Origin: Streptococcus parasanguinis CC87K
Lineage (GTDB): Bacteria; Bacillota; Bacilli; Lactobacillales; Streptococcaceae
Reading direction: 5' to 3'
Assembly: GCF_000507765.1 (NCBI RefSeq)
Contig: NZ_KI669402.1
Span: 248,001-312,000, forward strand
Length of the DNA: 64,000 nt
The notes under the pieces are model-generated. The model searched no databases. It was given only the letters and a program-made list of their open reading frames with translations, and was not told where the DNA came from. Within the stretch, counting starts at the first letter, position 1. Every line of letters starts with the position of its first letter. The position numbers and the translations under genes are program-made. This document shows positions 46,584 to 54,318 of this stretch, in pieces.

Positions 46584-46884
46584 GAGTTTCTCCACTATTT
46601 TTCGCATAATAGGCACGATAAGATTCTGCTTGTTTGTTGGTAATATTTCCATCAGCAATTAGCTTTGATAGAGTGGCTTGGTCATTGGTATGATTGAGCT
46701 CGTACAATTCAGCCTGACTTTCGACCACCTTCACAACCGCTGCATTTCCTGTCTCTTTCACGGAGTCTTTTTGCTTGGTCAAATTCGGCACAAAGAGCAA
46801 TAAGAGCACACTGATGATCAATAAGACCACCAACATTTCAATAAGTGTAAAGGCCTTAACCTTATAGGTTTTTAATTTTTTCAT
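46567..46884 (-). CDS. comGC: Major competence pseudopilin ComGC
   Basis: The 105-residue major subunit of the transformation pilus that captures DNA. The prepilin leader is VKAFTLIEMLVVLLII, cleaved by ComC before Phe. The ATG at 46884 overlaps the comGB stop as ATGA with GGAGG upstream. Confidence 0.95.
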   Translation of the reverse strand: MKKLKTYKVKAFTLIEMLVVLLIISVLLLLFVPNLTKQKDSVKETGNAAVVKVVESQAELYELNHTNDQATLSKLIADGNITNKQAESYRAYYAKNSGETRAVAD

Positions 46885-47990
46885 AAACGAACCTCCATAT
46901 TTTGATAAATCGGCAGCAACATGGCTGCATAGAGTAAGACAATCACAAGAGCCACAAAGACAAACACCAAGGGTTGTATTACATTCATGGCCTTGTGAAC
47001 CCGACGAAAGAAATCTTCCCATGTTTTTTCAGCATAGATCTCTAGCTCACTTCCGAGCTTTGATTTGACTTCACCATATTCAATCATAAGAGGCAATTCT
47101 TTTTTGAAAAAAGGATACCCCCTGACCGTCTCTGAAAAGGACTGGCCACGATCTAAAGAAAGAGCTAAGTCCCTTCCAATTTCTTGAAAAAGCTGGGATT
47201 TTTGGTCCTGCATCATGGAAAAAATCTGAGTCAATTCCAATCCTTGCCCAATCAGATTGCCCCATTCTCTGGCATAATAGGCTGTCAAATAAGCTTGAAT
47301 CATGCCTTTTCCGAAAGGCAGATGAGACAAGGTTCTAAAAACGTTGATCTTGCCTGACTGGCGGTAATAGAGAAATCCGAGTAAAAAGAAGGCCACCAGT
47401 CCCGCTCCTAAGACCAAAAAGAGTTGGGGGAAGGAACTGATCAATTGCGTCCCAATATTTTGAGCATCCATTTGAGGAAGCAAATAATTGCGCAAGCCTA
47501 GCATAATTAGAACTAAAAATCCAAGCAAGATGAGAGGATAGGTGCTCACCTCGATCAACTTTTTCTTGACCTTGCGCATGTTTTCTAGGTAAGCACTGAT
47601 TTTCTCCAAGCTCAATGCAAGATTGCCATGGAGCTCAGCGAGAGACAGCTGTGTCGTCACTGCATCTGAAAAACCGATCCCTGCCATCATCTCTGAAAAA
47701 CTCCGCCCCCGCGAGAGATCCTCTCGCATCTGGGAAACCAAACGACTCTCCACTAGGTGAGAGCGATCCAGAAAATCGACAATCTCAGACAGGTGAAAAC
47801 CACTCGAATAAAGATTCAAAAACAATTCGATGATTTGCTTTTGTTTAGCGGTAGATAATTTTTTCGGCTTGGGCCTGAGCCAGCTGGATATATCCCGATT
47901 GAGCCAAGAGATCCATTTGTTGGTTCCAGCGGCTGGCTGAGTGCTCTTGGTAGTTTTCCGTCGCAAAATCGACCACACCTCCTCCTGCAA
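46881..47990 (-). CDS. comGB: Competence pilus platform protein ComGB (start uncertain)
   Basis: An inner-membrane type II secretion F-family protein with two GspF domains and three membrane helices, anchoring pilus assembly driven by ComGA. The given start is the limit of the open frame (TTG); GTG at 47978 and TTG at 47966 are alternatives. All overlap comGA by more than 100 bases. Homology to pneumococcal ComGB is expected only from about residue 34, where no ATG exists. Confidence 0.85.
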   Translation of the reverse strand: MQEEVWSILRRKTTKSTQPAAGTNKWISWLNRDISSWLRPKPKKLSTAKQKQIIELFLNLYSSGFHLSEIVDFLDRSHLVESRLVSQMREDLSRGRSFSEMMAGIGFSDAVTTQLSLAELHGNLALSLEKISAYLENMRKVKKKLIEVSTYPLILLGFLVLIMLGLRNYLLPQMDAQNIGTQLISSFPQLFLVLGAGLVAFFLLGFLYYRQSGKINVFRTLSHLPFGKGMIQAYLTAYYAREWGNLIGQGLELTQIFSMMQDQKSQLFQEIGRDLALSLDRGQSFSETVRGYPFFKKELPLMIEYGEVKSKLGSELEIYAEKTWEDFFRRVHKAMNVIQPLVFVFVALVIVLLYAAMLLPIYQNMEVRL

Positions 47991-48786
47991 TTAATCGTTG
48001 GTAGCAAATACCTTGTAAAACAATCTTGAGCTCTTCCTCACTCACTCCAAGTTCTAAGAGCCTCTCATAAACACCTCGAACGCTCTTGGCATGAATAGTA
48101 GAGAAGACGGTGACTCCTGTCAAACTAGCTCGTACGACTGCACGAGCTGTTTCCTTATCTCGGATCTCTCCAATGATGAGAAGGTCCGGCCGATGGCGTA
48201 AGGAGAGTTTGATCAGGTTGTCATAGGTCATGCCGATCTGGTCATTCAGCTGAAGCTGAAGCATATTATCCTGCTTGATCTCGACAGGGTCTTCAATAGA
48301 CATGACTTGCTGGTCCGCAAAGCGCTCTTGCGCCAAAGCATGCATGAGAGTGGTCTTTCCCGAACCAACAGGACCTGCAAAGAGATAGAGACCACGACCG
48401 GCCAATTTCTTCTGCAAGTCTGGCAACTGATCAAACCAAAACCGCAATTCACGTTCCTCATCATGCAAGAGCCGAATGACCAAGCTTTCATAGCCACGAT
48501 AATCTCCCACCGTCGACAAGCGAATCGAGACCACTCCATCCTCTAATGGGTAATCACACGACCCTAGCTGGCTGCGCCTTTTTTCTCCCACATTCATCCC
48601 TGCCACGAACTTAAAGTGGCTAATCATAGCCGTCATGTCCTCAAAAGGGAAGGACTGCACAAAGCGCCTCTCGTCTCCCACCCTCATAAAAACCTGGTAC
48701 TCCTCCTTCCGAGGAATGAAGTAAAGATCCTGAGCCTCTTCCTTCTTTCCCATACGGATCAGTTTTTTTGCAATTTCTTGAATCAT
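47845..48786 (-). CDS. comGA: Competence pilus assembly ATPase ComGA
   Basis: A 313-residue type II/IV secretion ATPase powering pilus assembly. Walker A GPVGSGKTT is at 138-146, with the Asp box SIEDPVEI and Walker B LLIIGEIRD. The ATG at 48786 has GAGGAGG upstream. First gene of the comG operon, behind a cin-box. Confidence 0.95.
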   Translation of the reverse strand: MIQEIAKKLIRMGKKEEAQDLYFIPRKEEYQVFMRVGDERRFVQSFPFEDMTAMISHFKFVAGMNVGEKRRSQLGSCDYPLEDGVVSIRLSTVGDYRGYESLVIRLLHDEERELRFWFDQLPDLQKKLAGRGLYLFAGPVGSGKTTLMHALAQERFADQQVMSIEDPVEIKQDNMLQLQLNDQIGMTYDNLIKLSLRHRPDLLIIGEIRDKETARAVVRASLTGVTVFSTIHAKSVRGVYERLLELGVSEEELKIVLQGICYQRLIAGGGVVDFATENYQEHSASRWNQQMDLLAQSGYIQLAQAQAEKIIYR

Positions 48787-48807
48787 AGTTCCTCCTCTCA
48801 CTTATAC

Positions 48808-48815
48808 TATTCGAA
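48808..48815 (-). promoter_or_regulatory. cin-box (ComX promoter) of the comG operon
   Basis: The minus strand reads TTTTTCGAATAG, the same box as in front of ssbB, 21 bases before the comGA start. It ties both units to the competence sigma factor. Confidence 0.85.
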
Positions 48816-48873
48816 AAAGAAGACAAAAAAAGAAGACTTTCTAGATCGCTCTAAAAAATCTTCCGCATTTCTC

Positions 48874-49263
48874 TTATGACAGGGTCGTCCCCTTTTTTGA
48901 ATCGAGTGTATATTGACAAGAACGGTGTTTGCGACTGCCTCTTTCCTTTTCGTAGCCTGGGCGGAGCTTGCTTTTAGGGATCTTATGCTCGTCTTCTAGG
49001 AGGACAATCGAATGGAAAAACTGCACATCTTCACTGCAGTCCTCACACCACTCTTGCTCCTTGGTATCCCAAAAGATCGTCATGAGGTCACTCCGACTCT
49101 TATAACTTGGAAAGTGCTCATTTAACTCCAACCACTTCTGCTTGTAGTATTTCAAAGCCTGGTAATAGTCTTCAAACTTCCGACTACTCACGATATCTTC
49201 TTCCCAACCTTCTAAAAACCACCAGGGTTCACAGTCCCCGTACATTTCAATCACTCGATACAT
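48874..49263 (-). CDS. DUF1033 family protein
   Basis: A 129-residue cytoplasmic protein of the DUF1033 family (MYRVIEMYGD, PWWFLEGWEEDI), conserved next to comGA in streptococci; function unknown. The ATG at 49263 matches homologues; an upstream ATG at 49275 is less likely. C-terminus is basic. Confidence 0.82.
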   Translation of the reverse strand: MYRVIEMYGDCEPWWFLEGWEEDIVSSRKFEDYYQALKYYKQKWLELNEHFPSYKSRSDLMTIFWDTKEQEWCEDCSEDVQFFHSIVLLEDEHKIPKSKLRPGYEKERGSRKHRSCQYTLDSKKGTTLS

Positions 49264-49428
49264 AAACTCTTCCATCCTTTGTATCCTCTATTATATAGAA
49301 AATCCTTTGAGAATAAAAGTTTTCTGCTCAGAGCATGATTTTTCAGGTAGTTTTCAGGTGATTTTCACAATTATTTTTCAAAAATAGACTGCCTAATTGC
49401 TATTGGTTCCTTTTTTCGAGAATCAAAA

Positions 49429-49476
49429 GAAGAGAGTCCCAACAAAATGGACAGACCATCCTGGGGAACTCTCTTT
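49429..49476 (-). terminator. Terminator after the GH8 gene
   Basis: Minus-strand GAGAGTTCCCCA and TTGGGACTCTC form an interrupted stem followed by a T-rich segment, closing the exopolysaccharide-type operon. Confidence 0.5.
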
Positions 49477-49486
49477 TCTCAAGTAT

Positions 49487-50590
49487 TTAGAACAATTCTA
49501 GTGCAATCATAGTTGTCATGGTTGCATCGTAATAGTTATTCAGAGGTAGATCTTGTGTAAAGATATACTTGTTCTGTTGCACCAACTTCAGATAGCCTTT
49601 TTCGTGTTCAGAAGCATAGACTATCGGTGCCAAAAAACTTGCTGCCTGATGATTGTTCAAGGCTTTTCCTTTCAAGTCATAACCCGCGTACAGGTTTCTT
49701 TGACTCTTGAAAAAGTTTAACATCTTTTTCACCAATTTTTGACTGGTTGCATCCTTACTTTGAACAAGATTATATGGAAGGCGACAAGCATTATACGAGT
49801 AGGCTCCATCATACTTGGATTCAATCGTCTTGGGATCCGCTACGCGAGTCCCTTGCTCATCTACCCAGATGAAATCAGGTAGTAAACCTGTTTTTGTTTG
49901 GGAGCTGATCGTTTGGAGTTGCTGCAACATCTTTTCTTTGATGTCCAACCACTTCGAATCTTTTGTCACTTCATAAAAGATCTGGAATTGCGCTGGCAGT
50001 GTATCAGACGTCCGCATCAAATGATAGAATTCCGAATCCTGATTGGCCCAATTTCCCACCGTTAACACACCGGTTTCTTCATTGTAATTGTGTGCGAGAA
50101 TATCTTCTAAAATCGCTTTGGCTTGAGCCTGGTAGTCTTTGGCTTGCTTTGGCCATTGCTGAGCAGCTTTTAGAAGAGCATAGGCAATATAGAGATCTCC
50201 ATCTGTGGCGTTATGGTCCTCATCCTTTGCTTTTCCATTGCTGATGGTTTGTTTCCAAGACATCAATTGGGTACCCTCCAAGCGATGATTTAGATAATAT
50301 TGATAGAGTCTGTCAAAGTCTGCTTGTTGGGCCTGTCCTTTTTCAGCAGCCGCAACAGTAATGAGCATTCCATAACTTTGCGCTTCGGATAACACTACCG
50401 TTTGATTGCTATCATTGGTAGTTCGAACATAGGATTCTTTTCCTTTTGAAACAACCAAATGCTCATTCCACTGACGATAAATTCGATTTCGCATGTCCAC
50501 TTTACTTCTCGTTCTCGCTAAAAACAAGGTCAAACAGAAAATGCAAAGGATGACTAGAAACCATACATATCTCATCTTTTTCGTATTCAT
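49487..50590 (-). CDS. Glycoside hydrolase family 8 protein
   Basis: A 367-residue enzyme with an N-terminal membrane anchor (residues about 8-25) and a GH8 domain. The general acid is probably Glu69 in LSEAQSYGM, and ATDGDLYIAYALL (Asp130, Asp132) is the family hallmark. GH8 enzymes beside polysaccharide synthases (BcsZ, PssZ) trim or release the polymer. It is the last gene of a five-gene operon with a GT2 synthase. Confidence 0.88.
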   Translation of the reverse strand: MNTKKMRYVWFLVILCIFCLTLFLARTRSKVDMRNRIYRQWNEHLVVSKGKESYVRTTNDSNQTVVLSEAQSYGMLITVAAAEKGQAQQADFDRLYQYYLNHRLEGTQLMSWKQTISNGKAKDEDHNATDGDLYIAYALLKAAQQWPKQAKDYQAQAKAILEDILAHNYNEETGVLTVGNWANQDSEFYHLMRTSDTLPAQFQIFYEVTKDSKWLDIKEKMLQQLQTISSQTKTGLLPDFIWVDEQGTRVADPKTIESKYDGAYSYNACRLPYNLVQSKDATSQKLVKKMLNFFKSQRNLYAGYDLKGKALNNHQAASFLAPIVYASEHEKGYLKLVQQNKYIFTQDLPLNNYYDATMTTMIALELF

Positions 50591-50598
50591 AATTTCTC

Positions 50599-51909
50599 CT
50601 ATCCTGCGAATCGTTTTGTTTTAACCCATTTAGTTTCTTTCCGGTGCAATAATTTATCCATCACAATCGAAGAGATGGCATCAATCGATACAATGATAAA
50701 CAGTTGAGAATAGGTGAAGTAGGCAGCTAAGGCCAACCAAATTTGCTTGGTAGTTGCTTGACCAAATTGTGAGGCAAGAGCCACATTAATCTGAAGTAAG
50801 TAGAGCCCAATCATCAAGATCCAATTGAACAACATCAATTGCGCAATATAGATATTTTCTGAATCAAAGGCAAATGGAATTTGCACGCCTGGCACCACTG
50901 TATGGAGACACATGGCCAGAATATTGGCAAAAAAGATCAAGTCTGATAACACGATAGCTGCATTGAACCAGAAGAAGATACAGGAATAGTTGGTCACTTC
51001 TAACTTCACGCGCCAATTTCCCTTACCAAATAAATGCTTGAAGTTAGAAAGAACCACTTCATAATTCCCTTTGGCCCAACGTTTCCGCTGCATATAATAA
51101 CTCTTCAGGGTCTCAGGTTCCTGTTGAAATGCTTCTGAATTATAGGCTAGAGCAATCAATTTCCCACTTTGCATAATCTTAAAGGAAATATCAGTATCCT
51201 CTGTTAAGGCACCGTTTTTCCATCCCCCAATACTCTTGACAAATTCAGTTTGAATAATGAAGTTGGTTCCTGGAATCCGTCCAATCTTAAAGAGATGCCA
51301 CATGCCTACATGGTGAACCCGTTGGGTAACGACAATTTCTTGGTTGATACAGCGGGTCAAGAAGTTTTGACCGGCATTCCGCGTTTTATTGCGACCAAAA
51401 GAAGCCACATGACGCTCTGGATCTTTGAGCACTTCTTTCACAAGGAAATAAAGAGCATTCTTTTCAGGCATGGCATCTGCATCATAGACACAGATATAGT
51501 CTCCGGTCGCCATGGCCAAAGCGTCATTTAACACACCGGCTTTCCCACCTGTCCCACTGCGATTGATGATGGTCAAATCACGTCCTGCATACTCTGGCAA
51601 TGCTTTAACTGCCAAACACTCTTCATAAGTGCGATCGGAACAATTATCCGCAAACAGTAGTAATTCTACACGATCATGTGGGTAGTTCAAATCAAGGATC
51701 GCTTTGGCTGTCTGTGCAATAACCACATCCTCATTATGGGCAGGTACGACGATCGTCACTTTTGGATAATAAGGAAGCGGATCCGTATTGACACGAAAAT
51801 CACTGTGTTTAAACCAAAAATGAACGGCTGAAAAGAGGATCACTAAGCCCCAGGCTAAGGATAACCAAATCGAAATCAAGGCAATAATCATCACAATTTG
51901 ACTAATCAT
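50599..51909 (-). CDS. Processive family 2 glycosyltransferase (polysaccharide synthase)
   Basis: A 436-residue membrane GT2 with one N-terminal and about four C-terminal membrane segments. All processive synthase residues are present: Asp88, DxD at 143-145, TED at 236-238 and QRKRW at 274-278. It resembles chitin, hyaluronan and poly-N-acetylhexosamine synthases. The ATG at 51909 overlaps the end of the 46-residue gene. With an epimerase that makes UDP-ManNAc in the operon, a ManNAc-containing polymer is a reasonable guess. Confidence 0.88.
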   Translation of the reverse strand: MISQIVMIIALISIWLSLAWGLVILFSAVHFWFKHSDFRVNTDPLPYYPKVTIVVPAHNEDVVIAQTAKAILDLNYPHDRVELLLFADNCSDRTYEECLAVKALPEYAGRDLTIINRSGTGGKAGVLNDALAMATGDYICVYDADAMPEKNALYFLVKEVLKDPERHVASFGRNKTRNAGQNFLTRCINQEIVVTQRVHHVGMWHLFKIGRIPGTNFIIQTEFVKSIGGWKNGALTEDTDISFKIMQSGKLIALAYNSEAFQQEPETLKSYYMQRKRWAKGNYEVVLSNFKHLFGKGNWRVKLEVTNYSCIFFWFNAAIVLSDLIFFANILAMCLHTVVPGVQIPFAFDSENIYIAQLMLFNWILMIGLYLLQINVALASQFGQATTKQIWLALAAYFTYSQLFIIVSIDAISSIVMDKLLHRKETKWVKTKRFAG

Positions 51910-52042
51910 GGTCCACCGCCTTAAAGTTTTTATTGACACGGCGGTAAATCACCGTATAAGCTACAAATAATACAATAAAGCACAAGGCAAAAAATACACT
52001 AATGCCTACAGCTATATTAAAAAATATATTTGTAAGAGACAT
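51902..52042 (-). CDS. 46-residue single-pass membrane peptide
   Basis: A short ORF with AGGAGG eight bases upstream of its ATG encodes one membrane helix (about residues 8-33) and a basic tail (YRRVNKNFK). It overlaps the GT2 start by eight bases. It fills the gap between the GGDEF-like and GT2 genes exactly, and a small synthase subunit is likely, comparable to small accessory proteins such as PgaD. Confidence 0.7.
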   Translation of the reverse strand: MSLTNIFFNIAVGISVFFALCFIVLFVAYTVIYRRVNKNFKAVDHD

Positions 52043-52051
52043 GTTTTCCTC

Positions 52052-52840
52052 CTAATATTCCACAATAATATCTGTTTCAAGTTGACGTTTTAAGTAACGA
52101 ATCATTTCTTTATAGCGATGGTATTTGGTTCGATTGGATTGATCCACTACAAGAAATCCTGACTGAAATTGGATGCCCTGAACCCCATCTTCTCCTTGGA
52201 ACACCAGTCCTTCCAACTGTGGTTTTAAGACCGTCATATAATCGCTCTTCAGATCCCGCTCGCTATCAGAAGATAAGATCAAGAAATTACCGTCTGATAC
52301 ATAATACAAGCTTTCATTTGGCTTTAGATGATGCGTTAACAAATAGTTGATTTGGTTCAAGGTCCGATTGTACTCTCTCGGTTGCAATTGGAAGAACAAT
52401 TCCTCGTGCGACCAGTGAATGAGTAAGGCCTGAATCGTATCATTGGTTTGTCCGCCATAAGAAGCGATGCGGTTGCGGTAATCTGCGTAAGCTTCTGGCT
52501 CTTGATCCTTCACTTTTGCAATCTCTTTAAAGAGGTGATAGCGAATTCGGGTCAAGATTCCAATCAGGATCGGAAAACTAAAGAGCAAGAGCAAGGCTTG
52601 ATGAAATGGGATATAGACGACACCCGCCACTAAAAAGACAATCCCAAGGGCAAATGACAACAGGATGGTCCATGTCAACAATAAATCCGATAAAACAATA
52701 GCAGAAAATAATCCTAAAACAAAGAACAATCCTTCTTCAATCAGAATCTCTCTTGCAAAAAACAAGCAGTAAAGTAAAAGAAGTACTTCGAAAACAATCA
52801 AAATCAGCAACCATCTACTTAACTTTTCCGTTTTTTTCAT
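52052..52840 (-). CDS. Membrane protein with degenerate GGDEF-like domain
   Basis: A 262-residue protein with four N-terminal membrane segments (about residues 10-97) and a cytoplasmic domain from 130. The sequence YYVSDGNFLIL at 179-189 sits where diguanylate cyclases have the GGDEF loop; SDGNF lacks catalytic residues. It may bind a nucleotide or partner protein and regulate the synthase, as degenerate GGDEF domains do in other polysaccharide systems. It starts directly after the epimerase stop codon. The assignment is by pattern and needs structural comparison. Confidence 0.55.
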   Translation of the reverse strand: MKKTEKLSRWLLILIVFEVLLLLYCLFFAREILIEEGLFFVLGLFSAIVLSDLLLTWTILLSFALGIVFLVAGVVYIPFHQALLLLFSFPILIGILTRIRYHLFKEIAKVKDQEPEAYADYRNRIASYGGQTNDTIQALLIHWSHEELFFQLQPREYNRTLNQINYLLTHHLKPNESLYYVSDGNFLILSSDSERDLKSDYMTVLKPQLEGLVFQGEDGVQGIQFQSGFLVVDQSNRTKYHRYKEMIRYLKRQLETDIIVEY

Positions 52841-53995
52841 TTATTCTTTCTCTCCCTCATGAAATTCTTCAGCAACCTCTCCCTGGCCAAAGTAATGTTT
52901 AATGGCTTGTACGATTCGCTCAGAAGCTTTTCCATCCCCATAAGGATTTCGGGCATTTGCCATTTGAAGATACAGGCTTTCGTTGGTTAAGAGCTCTGTC
53001 ATCGTCGTTTTGACGACGGCAGGATCCGTTCCAACTAATTTCAAAGTTCCCGCTTTGACCCCTTCTGGGCGTTCCGTTGTATCGCGTAATACCAATACCG
53101 GTTTCCCTAATGATGGCGCCTCCTCTTGCACCCCACCTGAATCCGACATGATAAAGTAACTTCTCGAAGCTAAGTTGTGGAAATCTAGCACATCTAGAGG
53201 CTCAATGAGGTGGATCCGATCATGATCTCCTAATAGATCGTTTGCCGCCTCTTGGACCGCTGGACTAAGATGCACTGGGTAAACCACTTCAATAGTCGGT
53301 TCTTGATCCACCATTTCTCTCAGAGCTCCAAAGACCGCTCGCATGGGTTGGCCTTGATTTTCTCTTCGATGCATGGTGACCAGGATGACTTTTTTATCTG
53401 GATCCAATTGATCTAACACTTCGTGGTGATAGTCCTCTTGAACCGTGAGTTTCAACGCGTCAATGGCAGTATTTCCCGTCACTACAATAGAGGATTCCGG
53501 ATGATTTTCTTTTAAGAGATTGGCCTTACTTTCGCCTGTCGGCGCAAAATACAGATCCGCTAAATCATCCGTCATTTGACGGTTCATCTCTTCAGGATAC
53601 GGTGAATATTTATCAAAGGTTCTCAAACCAGCTTCGACGTGACCAATGCGGACTTGATTGTAAAAGGCAACCAGACTCGTCGCAAAGGTGGTTGTCGTAT
53701 CTCCATGGACGAGCACCATATCCGGCTTTTCTTTTTTGATAATTGGATCTAATTGATTCAGAATTTTAGAGGTAATGTCCAATAAGGTCTGGCTTTTTCC
53801 CATAATATCCAAATCGTAATCAGGTACGATGTTAAAGGTTTCTAAGACCTGGTCCAGCATTTGACGGTGCTGGGCAGTGACCACTGTGATGGTCTCAATA
53901 ACCTCCTTTTGTTTTTGTAACTCCAGCACCAAAGGGGCCATCTTGATGGCCTCCGGTCGCGTCCCAAACACAACCATAATTTTCAATTTTCCCAT
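52841..53995 (-). CDS. wecB: UDP-N-acetylglucosamine 2-epimerase (non-hydrolysing)
   Basis: A 384-residue enzyme interconverting UDP-GlcNAc and UDP-ManNAc. Motifs VFGTRPEAIKMAPL, GDTTTTFA, EAGLRTFDKYSPYPEE and SDSGGVQEEAP are intact. It is the first gene of the putative exopolysaccharide operon and would supply its ManNAc donor. The C-terminus is slightly extended with acidic residues. Confidence 0.94.
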   Translation of the reverse strand: MGKLKIMVVFGTRPEAIKMAPLVLELQKQKEVIETITVVTAQHRQMLDQVLETFNIVPDYDLDIMGKSQTLLDITSKILNQLDPIIKKEKPDMVLVHGDTTTTFATSLVAFYNQVRIGHVEAGLRTFDKYSPYPEEMNRQMTDDLADLYFAPTGESKANLLKENHPESSIVVTGNTAIDALKLTVQEDYHHEVLDQLDPDKKVILVTMHRRENQGQPMRAVFGALREMVDQEPTIEVVYPVHLSPAVQEAANDLLGDHDRIHLIEPLDVLDFHNLASRSYFIMSDSGGVQEEAPSLGKPVLVLRDTTERPEGVKAGTLKLVGTDPAVVKTTMTELLTNESLYLQMANARNPYGDGKASERIVQAIKHYFGQGEVAEEFHEGEKE

Positions 53996-54057
53996 AAACT
54001 TCTCCCGTTGACATGCATGTAATTCAACATTTTTTTAAATTGTGTACATCTTTTTTC

Positions 54058-54086
54058 ATTCTACCGCCAATGACTTTAAATGTCAA
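54058..54086 (-). promoter_or_regulatory. Promoter of the exopolysaccharide-type operon
   Basis: On the minus strand consensus TTGACA (54081-54086) and TAGAAT (54058-54063) are 17 bases apart, giving a leader of about 55 bases before wecB. The rest of the AT-rich gap 53996-54318 shows only the rpoC terminator. Confidence 0.75.
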
Positions 54087-54280
54087 ACCGATTTTGGGTT
54101 TTATAAAGAAATTACTAATAGTTAGTCATTTTATTATTTTGGTGTTTAGAATACATATCCATATAATCACTAATTGTAAGTATTTACAGCACGACTTTTA
54201 CCGGGCTAATATTTTTGGTAAAAAAATAATTCAATAATTATACAATTATTTTTCAAATAATAAATTTTTATAATTTTTGC

Positions 54281-54312
54281 AAAAAAAAAGCCGGAACTTG
54301 TAGTTCCGACTT
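54281..54312 (-). terminator. Terminator after rpoC
   Basis: Minus-strand AAGTCGGAAC-TACA-AGTTCCGGCTT (one G-U pair) followed by nine T residues. Confidence 0.92.
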
Positions 54313-54318
54313 ATTTTC

